Assembly: GCA_017561085.1 (NCBI GenBank)
Contig: JAFZDQ010000049.1
Coordinates: forward strand, 1-64,000
Length of the DNA stretch: 64,000 bases
From: Lachnospiraceae bacterium
GTDB lineage: Bacteria > Bacillota > Clostridia > Lachnospirales > Lachnospiraceae
Direction of reading: 5' to 3'
The position numbers and the translations under genes were made by a program. A model generated the notes under the pieces. That model made no database searches. It was given only the letters and a program-made list of their open reading frames with translations, and was not told where the DNA came from. Shown here piece by piece: positions 37,934 through 47,719 of this stretch. Each line of letters starts with the position of its first letter. Position 1 is the stretch's first letter.

Positions 37934-39241
37934 ATGCAAAAGAAAAAGAGAAACCCTTTCAAAATAATTCAATACTTAATCATTTGTCCGTTATTCCTAT
38001 TTTTCGCAATGATACCCTGTCTAACCGTATTTGCGGACACTCCCTATGTAGTCGTTATTGACCCGGGACACGGCGGAGAGAATTTAGGTGCCGAACACTA
38101 TGGTTATACGGAAAAAGACCTAAACCTTGTGGTTGCAAAAGCCATGAAAGAAGAATTGGAACGTTATGATAATGTCATTGTGTATCTGACTCATGAAACA
38201 GATGAAGATATGAGTATTAAAAAACGGGCGGAATTTGCCAAGGAAAAGAACGCAGACTTACTGCTTAGTTTACATTTTAACGCTTCCGTAAAACATAATT
38301 TGTACGGTACGGAAATCTGGATTCCTGCTTATGATGATTATTATGTAACAGGACGTACCTTTGCCGAGATAGAAATGGATTTATTGACAGCCAAAGGACT
38401 TTATTCCCGCGGCATTAAAACGAAACTGAATGATTCCGGGAAAGATTACTATGGCATTTTACGTTATGGTTCGGAATTAGGCGTAAACAGCGTGCTTATT
38501 GAACATTGTCACATGGACCAGGAAAATGATTTATCCTTTTATCAGGAAGATAGGGAAAAGTTAATTTCATTTGGAAAAACAGATGCACTTGCCGTAGCAC
38601 GGTTCCTGCAGCTTTCTTCCGAAGAATTAGACGAGGATTATAGTGATTTTGAATTACCTGTAGTTTCTGCGCCTGAAGACGGCGTTCCGGTCAGACCTGA
38701 TACGACAGTTCCGGAATTAAATCAAATTGAACTGCTTTCCGTAGATGAAAATGCCGGTGAAATTACCGTTCATATGCATGCAAACGACCGGGACAGCTAT
38801 ATCCAATATTTCTCTTACAGTACCGATGGTGGAAAATCCTACACGGATTTACTTAATTGGCCCCGTTTAAAATGGAATTTATCTGAAGTTGAACATGAAT
38901 TTAAGATAAATTCCAAAGAAGGAGACGAACTTCAGATCATTACCAGGGCCTATAACGGTTTTGACGGATTTTCTGAAAGTAACACATTGAAAATAAAGGT
39001 TCCGGGACCCGTTACCGAGACAGCCGGCCATGCGGTAACAAGTGCCGAATATCAAAAAGAAAATTTGAAAGAAGAGTCCTTTATCACTACCATAATACCA
39101 AAAGGACTTTCCCTTCAGGATAAACTGGCATTATTAATTCAAATTGTGATCATAAGCAGCTTTATGACCTTAATTTTTTACCTTATGATACGTATGATAT
39201 TAATTCTAATCCAAGATAATAGACGGTACAGAGAATTGTAA
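37934..39241 (+). CDS. N-acetylmuramoyl-L-alanine amidase, membrane-anchored
   Basis: 435 residues: N-terminal signal/anchor helix (about 12-34), Amidase_3 domain (about 38-230) with zinc ligands in VIDPGHGGENLG, the Glu of TEKDLNL, SLHFNA and the catalytic Glu of LIEHCHMD, a beta-rich domain (about 260-365), and a C-terminal membrane helix near 400-425. It cleaves the amide between muramic acid and the stem peptide. The 3' end overlaps the convergent ylbJ gene by 59 bases. GGAG lies five bases before the ATG. Confidence 0.88.
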   Translation: MQKKKRNPFKIIQYLIICPLFLFFAMIPCLTVFADTPYVVVIDPGHGGENLGAEHYGYTEKDLNLVVAKAMKEELERYDNVIVYLTHETDEDMSIKKRAEFAKEKNADLLLSLHFNASVKHNLYGTEIWIPAYDDYYVTGRTFAEIEMDLLTAKGLYSRGIKTKLNDSGKDYYGILRYGSELGVNSVLIEHCHMDQENDLSFYQEDREKLISFGKTDALAVARFLQLSSEELDEDYSDFELPVVSAPEDGVPVRPDTTVPELNQIELLSVDENAGEITVHMHANDRDSYIQYFSYSTDGGKSYTDLLNWPRLKWNLSEVEHEFKINSKEGDELQIITRAYNGFDGFSESNTLKIKVPGPVTETAGHAVTSAEYQKENLKEESFITTIIPKGLSLQDKLALLIQIVIISSFMTLIFYLMIRMILILIQDNRRYREL

Positions 39242-40109
39242 GATTCATTTTATGTTTGACATATAAAGAAAAAGATAAATCCGTTTCCCGAATCATGGTA
39301 TAGGTTTGAAACATACAGCTGATACCTCCGAATTGAAGCAAAATCAGACAGATAACCGGATAAGAAGTACCAACACCGGAAAGACCTCCCGATATTTCTA
39401 ATACACAGGCTGTAATTCCGCATAAAAACGGCTGCTTGAAAAATAAATGCGGAAGGATATTCAGCATATTAAACACAATCATATAACCGCCTAATTTAGT
39501 GATGCCGTTTAAGGATTCCATAACCGATTCATCCAGTGCCGGAATGAATTCCTTGCTATTAATTGATTTTGCTGCGGCGTACATTGTGCACGTAGGAATC
39601 TCTTTATAACAAGACCTTCGCAGAAGGATTCCGTATAAAAGAGGAATTCCGTACATCCCTACTAAAGCAGGTAATCGTTTCGAAATTCCCAAAACAGGGA
39701 GTGCGAATGTCATAAAATACACAGGACCGATATTATTACAAAAGGAGAGCAGATATTCAGCTTCCCTTTTTGTAATCTTATGTTCCAAGTAAAGAGAAGC
39801 GGCCACATGGGCTCCCATGGGAAAGCCGCAAAGAAAGCCGATTAGAATGTTATAGATACAATTCTCATTCACCCGAAATAAAGGCCTTAAAAGGGGCTTA
39901 AAAAGCATAGATACGGTATCTGTCAGATTCAGCCGTATCATCATTCCCGATAAAACCATAAAAGGAAATAGTGCCGGTATCATTTTCTGAAACCAAAGTT
40001 CTAATCCTCTAAATGAAAAAAGGAGACTTTGTGCCGGAAAAAGAAGCAAAAGACCCATTAAAAGAAAAATTGTAAAACATAGAAAAGCAGTAAGAGATTT
40101 TTTCTTCAA
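39183..40109 (-). CDS. ylbJ: Sporulation integral membrane protein YlbJ family
   Basis: 308 residues, about eight membrane segments with nucleoside-recognition/Gate-like features (PALFPFMVLSGMM, GFLCGFPMGAHVAASL). YlbJ is a sigma-E dependent sporulation protein in Bacillus, and the family also lies near rsmD-coaD there. It ends within the amidase gene on the other strand (59-base overlap) and starts 41 bases from the divergent pseudouridine synthase gene. Confidence 0.85.
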   Translation of the reverse strand: MKKKSLTAFLCFTIFLLMGLLLLFPAQSLLFSFRGLELWFQKMIPALFPFMVLSGMMIRLNLTDTVSMLFKPLLRPLFRVNENCIYNILIGFLCGFPMGAHVAASLYLEHKITKREAEYLLSFCNNIGPVYFMTFALPVLGISKRLPALVGMYGIPLLYGILLRRSCYKEIPTCTMYAAAKSINSKEFIPALDESVMESLNGITKLGGYMIVFNMLNILPHLFFKQPFLCGITACVLEISGGLSGVGTSYPVICLILLQFGGISCMFQTYTMIRETDLSFSLYVKHKMNLTILCTVYYLGLELISYVS

Positions 40110-40150
40110 AACTGTGGTTTCTTTCTGATTATTTTGTTATTATAAATGTT

Positions 40151-40891
40151 ATGAGACTAGACAAACTATTATGCGAATTGAATATCGGAACCAGAAGTGA
40201 AGTCAAGAATTACCTGAAAAAAGGGCTGATTAGTGTCAATGGTGTTTTGGTGAAAAAGCCGGAAGAAAAGGTGGATGAAACTACCTGTGTCATCACGTAT
40301 AAAGGGAAAGAATACCGTTACCGGCCATTTGTTTACTTTATGATGAATAAACCCGCAGGTGTTATCACCGCAACCAAAGACGACCATGATGAAACGGTTA
40401 TGGACCTTTTTGCCCTTCAGTTAAAAAGAGAGAAGACTGATGGCCCTGATTCTGCATTTTCCGGGTTTAAGATATCTGAACTTTTCCCGGTGGGACGGTT
40501 AGATAAAGATACGGTAGGACTTTTACTGATTACCAATGACGGAGATTTAGCCCATCGGTTATTATCTCCTCAAAAGCATGTACCGAAAACCTATTATGTG
40601 GAAACGGATTTGCCCCTGAACAGGAATCATAAAGAAAGCCTGGAACAGGGCGTAAATATTGGTGAAAAGAATATTACCAAAGAAGCTAGCCTTATGATTT
40701 TAGGCGAAAAATCCTGTCACATTACCATTACAGAAGGAAAGTTCCATCAGGTGAAACGGATGTTTCAAGCAGTAGGCCTTACAGTCACCTACTTAAAGAG
40801 AATTTCCATGGGCTCCTTATGTTTGGATGAATCGTTAGAAGAGGGATGTGTCCGCCCCTTAACACAATCAGAGGTAGATAAGTTATGTTAA
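40151..40891 (+). CDS. Pseudouridine synthase, RsuA/RluB/E/F family
   Basis: 246 residues. An N-terminal S4 RNA-binding domain (MRLDKLLCELNIGTRSEVKNYLKKG) is followed by the catalytic domain with Asp in GRLDKDTVGLLL (about residue 118). Likely modifies 16S rRNA (RsuA) given the S4 sequence and length, but RluB/F types cannot be excluded. It overlaps the next gene by seven bases. Confidence 0.9.
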   Translation: MRLDKLLCELNIGTRSEVKNYLKKGLISVNGVLVKKPEEKVDETTCVITYKGKEYRYRPFVYFMMNKPAGVITATKDDHDETVMDLFALQLKREKTDGPDSAFSGFKISELFPVGRLDKDTVGLLLITNDGDLAHRLLSPQKHVPKTYYVETDLPLNRNHKESLEQGVNIGEKNITKEASLMILGEKSCHITITEGKFHQVKRMFQAVGLTVTYLKRISMGSLCLDESLEEGCVRPLTQSEVDKLC

Positions 40892-41532
40892 AAGATATCA
40901 AAGCAGTTATTTTTGATTTAGACGGAACATTAGTAGATTCCATGTGGATATGGAAGGACATTGATATTGAATATCTTGCCAAATTTTCCATTCCGCTGCC
41001 GGATAACTTACAATCCGAAATAGAAGGGATGAGTTTTTCCGAAACTGCAGTATATTTCAAAAACCGTTTTCAAATCTCTGATTCCGTTGAAGAAATGAAA
41101 GATACCTGGAACAAGATGGCTTTTGAAAAGTATGTAACCAAAGTTACATTGAAACCGGGCGTATTACAATTCCTTGCCTATTGTAAAGAAAGCGGCATTA
41201 AACTCGGTATTGCAACCAGTAACTCTACAGAGCTTGTTCATGCTGTTTTAAAGGCCAGAGAAATTAACAGCTATTTTGATTGTGTCGTGACAGGCTGTGA
41301 AGTAGAAAGAGGTAAGCCATTTCCGGATATTTATTTGGAAGCTGCCAAAAGACTTTCTATAAATCCGGCCGGATGCCTTGTATTTGAAGATATCACACCG
41401 GGTATCATGGCGGGAAAAAGTGCAGGAATGATGGTATGCGCCGTTGCAGACGCCTATTCCGAACATCAAAGAGAACAGAAAATCGATTTAGCCGATTATT
41501 ATATCGAAGATTATAAGCAAATAAACAAATAA
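40885..41532 (+). CDS. HAD-IA family phosphatase
   Basis: 215 residues. HAD motif I FDLDGTLVDS (nucleophile Asp11 region), motif II ATSNST, and motif III/IV KPFPDIYLEAA with VFEDITPGI. The cap and motif spacing suit beta-phosphoglucomutase-like or sugar phosphate phosphatases. Substrate unknown. It is translationally coupled to the pseudouridine synthase gene. Confidence 0.85.
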   Translation: MLKDIKAVIFDLDGTLVDSMWIWKDIDIEYLAKFSIPLPDNLQSEIEGMSFSETAVYFKNRFQISDSVEEMKDTWNKMAFEKYVTKVTLKPGVLQFLAYCKESGIKLGIATSNSTELVHAVLKAREINSYFDCVVTGCEVERGKPFPDIYLEAAKRLSINPAGCLVFEDITPGIMAGKSAGMMVCAVADAYSEHQREQKIDLADYYIEDYKQINK

Positions 41533-41595
41533 AATAAGCAAATAAATAAAATAAACACAAACAAATAACTTCTATTGCTATACAGGAGAACTGAC

Positions 41596-43548
41596 TTGAA
41601 TTCAGGATTTTTACCCATATCCAAACAGGATATGAAAGAAAGAAATATCGATCAACTTGATTTTGTTTATATTACAGGGGATGCCTATGTGGACCATCCT
41701 TCCTTTGGTCATGCCATTATCAGCAGGGTCTTGGAAGCACATGGCTACACAGTAGGGATTATATCCCAACCGGATTGGAAAGATGATGAAAGCATTACGA
41801 TTTTAGACAAACCCCGTCTCGGCTTTCTGATATCAGCCGGAAATATGGATTCCATGGTGAATCATTATTATGTTTCCAAAAAGAAAAGAACAACGGATGC
41901 CTATACCCCCGGCGGTGAGATGGGAAAGCGTCCTGATTATGCCACTATCGTATACGGAAACTTAATCAGACGAACCTATAAGGATGTGCCTATCATTATC
42001 GGCGGAATAGAAGCCAGTCTTCGCCGTATGGCCCATTATGATTATTGGAGTGATTCCTTTAAGCGTTCCATCCTCCTTGACAGTCAGGCCGACATTATTT
42101 CCTACGGTATGGGCGAGCGTTCCATCGTTGAAATAGCAGATGCCTTAAACAGCGGCATTTCCATAAAGGATATTACTTATATTGACGGAACGGTATTTAA
42201 AACCAAGGATGTGGAATTTTTAACATCTTATGATGATGAATCATTAAATGCCATCCGGTTACCTTCTTATACGGATATGAAAGAAAATCCGGCACTTTAT
42301 GCTGACAGTTTTCAGATTCAGTATCAGAATACGGATGCCTTTACCGGCAAAGCCATGATAGAAGAGTATCCGAATCATATTTATGTGGTTCAGAATCCGC
42401 CTTCCAAACCATTATCCACAGAAGAAATGGATGATGTGTATGCGCTGCCTTATATGCGGACCTATCATCCTTCCTATGAGGAAAAAGGCGGTGTTCCTGC
42501 CATTGCGGAAATCAAATTTTCCCTGATTAGTAACAGAGGATGCTTTGGCGGCTGTAATTTCTGTGCCCTTACCTTTCATCAGGGCCGAATCATACAGGTC
42601 AGAAGTCATGAATCCATCTTAGAAGAAGCAAAGCTTTTGACGGAAGATAAGGATTTTAAGGGATATATTCACGATGTAGGCGGTCCTACCGCCAATTTCA
42701 GACAACCTGCCTGTGAAAAGCAGTTAAAATGCGGTGTTTGTAAAAACAGACAGTGCTTATTCCCAACGCCTTGTAAAAATATGATCGCTGACCATAGTGA
42801 TTATGTTTCCTTATTACGTAAATTAAGGGAATTACCCAAAGTAAAGAAGGTATTTGTACGTTCCGGAATCCGGTTTGATTATTTGCTTGCAGATAAGGAT
42901 GATACCTTTTTCAGGGAATTGGTTGAACATCATATCAGCGGACAATTAAAAGTAGCACCGGAACATATTTCAGATGCCGTTCTTTCAAAAATGGGTAAAC
43001 CGGAAAATAAGGTTTATGAGAAATTCACCCAGAAGTATAAACGTCTCAATGAAAAAGCCGGTAAAAACCAGTTTTTGGTTCCTTACCTGATGTCTTCCCA
43101 TCCGGGTTCTACCTTAAAGGAAGCCATTGAACTGGCTGAATATCTGAGAGATTTAGGATATATGCCGGAACAGGTGCAGGATTTTTATCCTACCCCGTCA
43201 ACGGTTTCTACCGTAATGTATTACACCGGAATCGATCCCAGGACCAAAGAAAAGGTATATATCTGCAAAAATCCTCATGAAAAGGCTATGCAGCGTGCCT
43301 TAATCCAATACCGTAACCCCAAGAACTATGATTTGGTACTGGAAGCCTTAACAAAGGCGGGACGCACCGATTTAATCGGCTTTGATAAAAAATGTCTGAT
43401 CAGACCCCGGAAAATGGGAAATACAGGTAACGCACCCATTAAGAAATATTCTGATACCAATAAAAAATATTCAGATACCAATAAGAAATCGGACAAACCG
43501 GCCAAAACCAAAAAGAAAACAATCAGAAATGTACACAAAAAGAAATAA
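41596..43548 (+). CDS. YgiQ family radical SAM protein (UPF0313)
   Basis: 650 residues from a TTG at 41596, seven bases after AGGAG; an in-frame TTG at 41575 precedes that ribosome binding site. The radical SAM cluster motif is C316-x3-C320-x2-C323 (GCFGGCNFC), and the YgiQ-type N-terminal domain begins FLPISKQDM. The basic tail contains a tandem repeat KKYSDTN. Function of the family is not settled. It is followed 12 bases later by a membrane-protein gene. Confidence 0.88.
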   Translation: MNSGFLPISKQDMKERNIDQLDFVYITGDAYVDHPSFGHAIISRVLEAHGYTVGIISQPDWKDDESITILDKPRLGFLISAGNMDSMVNHYYVSKKKRTTDAYTPGGEMGKRPDYATIVYGNLIRRTYKDVPIIIGGIEASLRRMAHYDYWSDSFKRSILLDSQADIISYGMGERSIVEIADALNSGISIKDITYIDGTVFKTKDVEFLTSYDDESLNAIRLPSYTDMKENPALYADSFQIQYQNTDAFTGKAMIEEYPNHIYVVQNPPSKPLSTEEMDDVYALPYMRTYHPSYEEKGGVPAIAEIKFSLISNRGCFGGCNFCALTFHQGRIIQVRSHESILEEAKLLTEDKDFKGYIHDVGGPTANFRQPACEKQLKCGVCKNRQCLFPTPCKNMIADHSDYVSLLRKLRELPKVKKVFVRSGIRFDYLLADKDDTFFRELVEHHISGQLKVAPEHISDAVLSKMGKPENKVYEKFTQKYKRLNEKAGKNQFLVPYLMSSHPGSTLKEAIELAEYLRDLGYMPEQVQDFYPTPSTVSTVMYYTGIDPRTKEKVYICKNPHEKAMQRALIQYRNPKNYDLVLEALTKAGRTDLIGFDKKCLIRPRKMGNTGNAPIKKYSDTNKKYSDTNKKSDKPAKTKKKTIRNVHKKK

Positions 43549-43560
43549 CGGAGGTTTACC

Positions 43561-44130
43561 GTGAAAAGAATTATCAAAGGAACTTACGGCTACTTAAAAC
43601 AAAAAAGAAATTTCATTATCCTTCAGACAATTATTTTTTTCGCAATATCATTATCCTTATTAATTGCCGGCATCATCACTACCGGTGATAAAAAGAATTT
43701 GCTTACGATAGTAGCGGTACTGGGCTGTCTGCCGGCCTCTAAAAGCCTTGTAAGCATGATTATGTACCTTAAGGCGACTTCATGCACAGAAGAGGCCAAA
43801 GAGGCTATTTGCCCCCATGAAAAGGCTCTGGTAGGCATGTATGATATGTACTTCACCTCTTACAAGAAAAATTTTGCAATCAGCCACATGGTAGTAGAAG
43901 GAAAAAACATTTGCGGCTATACGGAAAATCCAAAGCTTGATAAAAACGCCTGCGAAGCACATTTGGAAAGTCATTTGTTGCAGGGTGGCTTTAAAGATAT
44001 GACCATTAAGATTTTTTCCGACATCTCCAAATATACAGACCGGTTAGATCAGTTAAATACACTGGAACGTGAACGTACTCTGAAAAGGGATGACGAAATA
44101 CGTACCATTTTATATGAAATATCTTTATAA
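43561..44130 (+). CDS. Conserved membrane protein, unknown
   Basis: 189 residues from a GTG with GGAGG six bases upstream. Two membrane helices (about 19-39 and 49-69) are followed by a soluble C-terminal domain of about 110 residues. No domain recognised. It is sandwiched between YgiQ and RluA genes with gaps of 12 and nine bases. Confidence 0.7.
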   Translation: MKRIIKGTYGYLKQKRNFIILQTIIFFAISLSLLIAGIITTGDKKNLLTIVAVLGCLPASKSLVSMIMYLKATSCTEEAKEAICPHEKALVGMYDMYFTSYKKNFAISHMVVEGKNICGYTENPKLDKNACEAHLESHLLQGGFKDMTIKIFSDISKYTDRLDQLNTLERERTLKRDDEIRTILYEISL

Positions 44131-44139
44131 GGACGAATT

Positions 44140-45162
44140 ATGTATCAATTTGAAATCAAACGAAACGAAGCCGGCCAGCGACTGGATAAATATCTTCATA
44201 AGCTTATGCCTATGGCACCGGCTTCCTTTTTTTACAAAATGCTCCGTAAAAAGAATATTGTCCTAAACGGTAAAAAAGCAGAAGGGAAGGAAAAACTCTC
44301 GGAAGGCGATCTGATTAAGTTATTTCTGTCTGAGGAAACATTTAACAGTTTTACCGCCGGTTCTGATGACATAAACGGACAGGTACAAAGTTATCAGAAA
44401 GCCTACGATTCCTTAAAGGGAATTACGGTACTTTTTGAAAATGAGCAGTTCCTTGCCCTGCATAAACCGGCCGGAATCTTAACCCAGAAAGCAAAAGAAG
44501 AGGACCTTTCTTTAAATGAGTGGCTCATCGGATATTTGCTTAATACCGGTAAAATCACAAAGGAAAACCTTCTCACCTTTAAACCTTCCGTATGTAACAG
44601 ACTTGACCGGAACACCAGCGGTATTGTACTTTGCGGATGTAATTTAGCCGGCAGTCAGGCGCTTTCCCGTATGATGAAAGACAGAAGCATCAGAAAGTTT
44701 TACCATACTTTTGTTAAGGGAACCATTGAAGAAGCAGCATCCATAGACGGACTTCTTCAAAAAGACGAAAAAACCAATAAAGTCAGCATTAAAGCATCGA
44801 CTAATCAAGTCAGTCAAGAAAATAAAGTGGAAAAATCAGAATCCTATATTAAAACAAACTATAAACCTCTTCAAAAGCTTTCTGAACTCACCTATTTGGA
44901 AGTAGAACTGATTACGGGAAAAACACACCAAATCAGGGCACACATGGCTTCCGTAGGGCATCCGCTTCTGGGAGATTATAAATACGGTATTTTAGCATTT
45001 AATGATAATTACAAGAAGAAATACGGAATCCATCATCAGTTATTACACGCTTCAAGGGTGGAAATACCGGCATCGGAAGCACTTGGATTAAAAGAGGAAC
45101 TTATCCTTTGTGATAAAGATCCCAAAATCTATCAAACCTTGTTACAGGGAAACCAAAAGTAA
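44140..45162 (+). CDS. RluA family pseudouridine synthase
   Basis: 340 residues. S4-like N-terminal domain (AGQRLDKYLHKLMP) and catalytic domain with the Asp motif NRLDRNTSGIVL (about residues 150-161) and the GKTHQIRAHMA box. A linker with Lys/Gln-rich sequence lies near 205-240. It makes pseudouridine in 23S rRNA or tRNA. Confidence 0.92.
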   Translation: MYQFEIKRNEAGQRLDKYLHKLMPMAPASFFYKMLRKKNIVLNGKKAEGKEKLSEGDLIKLFLSEETFNSFTAGSDDINGQVQSYQKAYDSLKGITVLFENEQFLALHKPAGILTQKAKEEDLSLNEWLIGYLLNTGKITKENLLTFKPSVCNRLDRNTSGIVLCGCNLAGSQALSRMMKDRSIRKFYHTFVKGTIEEAASIDGLLQKDEKTNKVSIKASTNQVSQENKVEKSESYIKTNYKPLQKLSELTYLEVELITGKTHQIRAHMASVGHPLLGDYKYGILAFNDNYKKKYGIHHQLLHASRVEIPASEALGLKEELILCDKDPKIYQTLLQGNQK

Positions 45163-45231
45163 GATATCAAAAGTAAGATATATTTTTTGTTTTTGTTCCC
45201 GATAAGAAAACAGACAGAAAAGAGGAGTAAA

Positions 45232-45768
45232 ATGGCAACTTGGAATTCCAGGGGCCTCAGAGGTTCTACCTTAGAGGATTTAATCAACAGGACCAATGAA
45301 AAATATGCCGAGAACAATCTGGCGCTAATCCAAAAGGTACCAACCCCGATTACCCCCATTAACATTGATAAAGAAAGCAGACATATTACATTGGCCTACT
45401 TTGAAAAGAAAAGTACGGTAGACTACATCGGTGTCGTACAGGGAATTCCTGTCTGTTTTGATGCCAAGGAATGTGCAACGGACACTTTTTCCCTGCAAAA
45501 CATCCATGAGCATCAGGTGGCCTTTATGGAAGCCTTTGAAAAGCAGAAGGGTGTTGCCTTCTTTTTAATTTACTATACCCATAAAGACCTGTTTTATTAT
45601 TTACCTTATGATATGCTCCGGTTTTTTTGGGACAGGGCGCAAGACGGCGGCCGTAAAAGTTTCCGCATGGATGAATTAAACCCTGAATATGTGATTCCCA
45701 AAAAGCACGGAATTTTAGTCCCGTATCTTGATGTATTACAAATTGATTTGGAAAACAGAGATTTTTAA
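45232..45768 (+). CDS. recU: Holliday junction resolvase RecU
   Basis: 178 residues from the ATG at 45232 (GAGGAG upstream); an in-frame ATG at 45187 precedes that site. The N-terminus NSRGLRGSTLEDLINRTN and the active-site region TVDYIGVVQGIPVCFDAKEC (nuclease Asp/Glu-x-Lys) identify RecU, the Firmicutes resolvase that complements RuvAB. Typical RecU is about 200 residues. ruvAB is 28 kb upstream. Confidence 0.92.
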   Translation: MATWNSRGLRGSTLEDLINRTNEKYAENNLALIQKVPTPITPINIDKESRHITLAYFEKKSTVDYIGVVQGIPVCFDAKECATDTFSLQNIHEHQVAFMEAFEKQKGVAFFLIYYTHKDLFYYLPYDMLRFFWDRAQDGGRKSFRMDELNPEYVIPKKHGILVPYLDVLQIDLENRDF

Positions 45769-45776
45769 GAAATCAT

Positions 45777-45805
45777 TTGACAATTGTATAAGTTTTCATT
45801 ATACT
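45777..45805 (+). promoter_or_regulatory. Promoter of the his operon
   Basis: TTGACA (45777-45782), 17-base spacer, TATACT (45800-45805). It lies just after recU and leaves a leader of about 105 bases before hisZ. The leader has two short hairpins (CTAATT/AATTAG near 45822-45841 and AACTTTA/TAAAGTT near 45843-45862) but no T-box motif. Confidence 0.8.
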
Positions 45806-45916
45806 GACAATAGTTTTATTTGCTAATTGGGTAACGAATTAGAACTTTAAAGCAGTAAAGTTTTAAGCGATACAAAATAAAATTAACATAACGACGAATC
45901 ATCCGGGAGATTAAGA

Positions 45917-47023
45917 ATGAGTAAGAAATTAGTACATACGCCTGAAGGTGTAAGAGATATCTACGGCAATGAATATGCACTCAAATTAAGTGCACAGAGC
46001 AGAATTCATGAAACCTTGAATTTATACGGATACGAAGATATCCAGACTCCAACATTTGAATTCTTTGATGTATTCAGTAAGAAAATCGGAACCACACCTT
46101 CCAAGGAACTTTATAAATTCTTTGATAAAGAAGGAAACACGCTGGTTTTAAGACCTGACTTTACACCATCCATGGCACGTTGTGCAGCCAAATATTTCAT
46201 GGATGAAGATGTACCGATCCGTTTTTGTTACCAGGGAAATACCTTTACCAATACAAATAATTTACAGGGTAAGCTCAAAGAGGTAACACAGATGGGTGCC
46301 GAACTGATGGGAGACGGCAGTGTTGAAGCTGATGCGGAAATGATTGCCATGATGATTGAATCCCTGTTATCCACCGGACTTGAAAAATTCCAGGTAAGCA
46401 TCGGAGAAGTAGAATATTTCAAAGGTTTGTGTGAACAGGCAGGTCTTTCCGAAGAAACGGAAAGCGAACTTAGAGAATATATTTCCGGTAAGAATATCTT
46501 CGGCGCAGAGGAACTTTTAAATGAGAAAGAGATCGCTCCTGCATTCAAGGATATGTTATTAACAATAACAGACTGCTACGGAGGTGCCGATGTGCTGGAT
46601 AAAGCAGCCGAAGTGGTTACCAATCCCCGTTCCTTAGATGCCATTAACCGGTTAAAGAAATTATATCTGGTATTATGCGATTACGGCGTTGAAAAGTATG
46701 TATCCTTTGACCTCGGAATGCTTAGTAAATACCATTATTACACCGGTGTGATTTTTAAAGTATTTACCTACGGTGTGGGTGATGCCATTGCAAAGGGCGG
46801 CCGTTATGACAAGCTTTTGGATTATTTCGGCAAGGATGCACCGGCCATCGGTTTTGTGGTTGTTGTGGATGACCTGATGCTGGCATTAAAGCAAAATAAC
46901 GCCGCATATACAGAGTCTAAGCCCGAGGTACTTACTTATACCAAAGATAACTATGCCACGCAGTTACAAAAAGCCAAAGATCTTAGGAAACAGAACATCA
47001 AATGCGTATTAATTCCCGAATAA
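45917..47023 (+). CDS. hisZ: ATP phosphoribosyltransferase regulatory subunit HisZ
   Basis: 368 residues, a histidyl-tRNA-synthetase-like catalytic fold without tRNA charging (PEGVRDIYGNEY, LRPDFTPSMAR, class II motif 3 region GGRYDKLLDYFG). It is required for activity of the short HisG encoded 24 bases downstream. GGGAG lies six bases before the ATG. The lack of an anticodon-binding domain supports HisZ rather than HisS. Confidence 0.9.
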   Translation: MSKKLVHTPEGVRDIYGNEYALKLSAQSRIHETLNLYGYEDIQTPTFEFFDVFSKKIGTTPSKELYKFFDKEGNTLVLRPDFTPSMARCAAKYFMDEDVPIRFCYQGNTFTNTNNLQGKLKEVTQMGAELMGDGSVEADAEMIAMMIESLLSTGLEKFQVSIGEVEYFKGLCEQAGLSEETESELREYISGKNIFGAEELLNEKEIAPAFKDMLLTITDCYGGADVLDKAAEVVTNPRSLDAINRLKKLYLVLCDYGVEKYVSFDLGMLSKYHYYTGVIFKVFTYGVGDAIAKGGRYDKLLDYFGKDAPAIGFVVVVDDLMLALKQNNAAYTESKPEVLTYTKDNYATQLQKAKDLRKQNIKCVLIPE

Positions 47024-47047
47024 GACGGGTTATATGAAGGAGCAGTA

Positions 47048-47692
47048 ATGAATAATGACAGATATTTGACCTTTGCCTTAGGGAAAGGCAGATTAGCCCA
47101 TAAAACACTGGAACTTTTGGAGCAGATCGGTATCACCTGTGAAGAGATGAAAGATAAAAGTTCCCGTAAATTAATCTTTGTAAATGAAGAATTGAAACTC
47201 AAATTTTTCCTGGCTAAAGGAAGTGATGTGCCTACTTATGTAGAATATGGTGCAGCAGACATCGGCGTTGTTGGTAAGGACACCATCATGGAAGAGAACA
47301 AAAGGGTTTACGAAGTTCTTGACCTTGGATTCGGCAAGTGCCGTATGTGCGTATGCGGTCCCAAATCAGCCGAAGAACTGTTAAAGCATCATGAAATGAT
47401 CCGTGTAGCCAGCAAATATCCCAATATTGCGAAAGATTATTTTTATAACAAAAAACATCAGACCGTTGATATCATTAAATTAAACGGTTCCGTAGAATTA
47501 GGACCCATTGTCGGTTTATCCGATGTAATCGTAGATATTGTGGAAACCGGCTCTACACTGAAAGAAAACGGTTTGTCCGTATTGGAAGAGATTTGTCCTT
47601 TATCTGCAAGAATGATTGTGAATCAGGTAAGTATGCAGATGGAAACCGAAAGAATCCGTGATTTGATTCACAAACTGAAAGAAATTTGCTAA
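47048..47692 (+). CDS. hisG: ATP phosphoribosyltransferase, short form
   Basis: 214 residues, the HisZ-dependent form lacking the C-terminal regulatory domain. Signature segments FALGKGRL, DVPTYVEYGAADIGVVG and GLSDVIVDIVETGSTLKENG are clear. First committed step of histidine synthesis. GGAG precedes the ATG. Confidence 0.95.
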   Translation: MNNDRYLTFALGKGRLAHKTLELLEQIGITCEEMKDKSSRKLIFVNEELKLKFFLAKGSDVPTYVEYGAADIGVVGKDTIMEENKRVYEVLDLGFGKCRMCVCGPKSAEELLKHHEMIRVASKYPNIAKDYFYNKKHQTVDIIKLNGSVELGPIVGLSDVIVDIVETGSTLKENGLSVLEEICPLSARMIVNQVSMQMETERIRDLIHKLKEIC

Positions 47693-47719
47693 TATAGTAT
47701 CGGAAAGGCGGATGATAAA

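Noticed and set aside
41515..41570. A/T-rich stretch with repeated AAATAA-like units as a repeat array
   Set aside because: Irregular low-complexity sequence after the HAD gene, with no regular spacer or arm structure.
45806..45916. Possible T-box before hisZ
   Set aside because: No T-box consensus (AGGGTGGNACCGCG) or specifier stem is visible.
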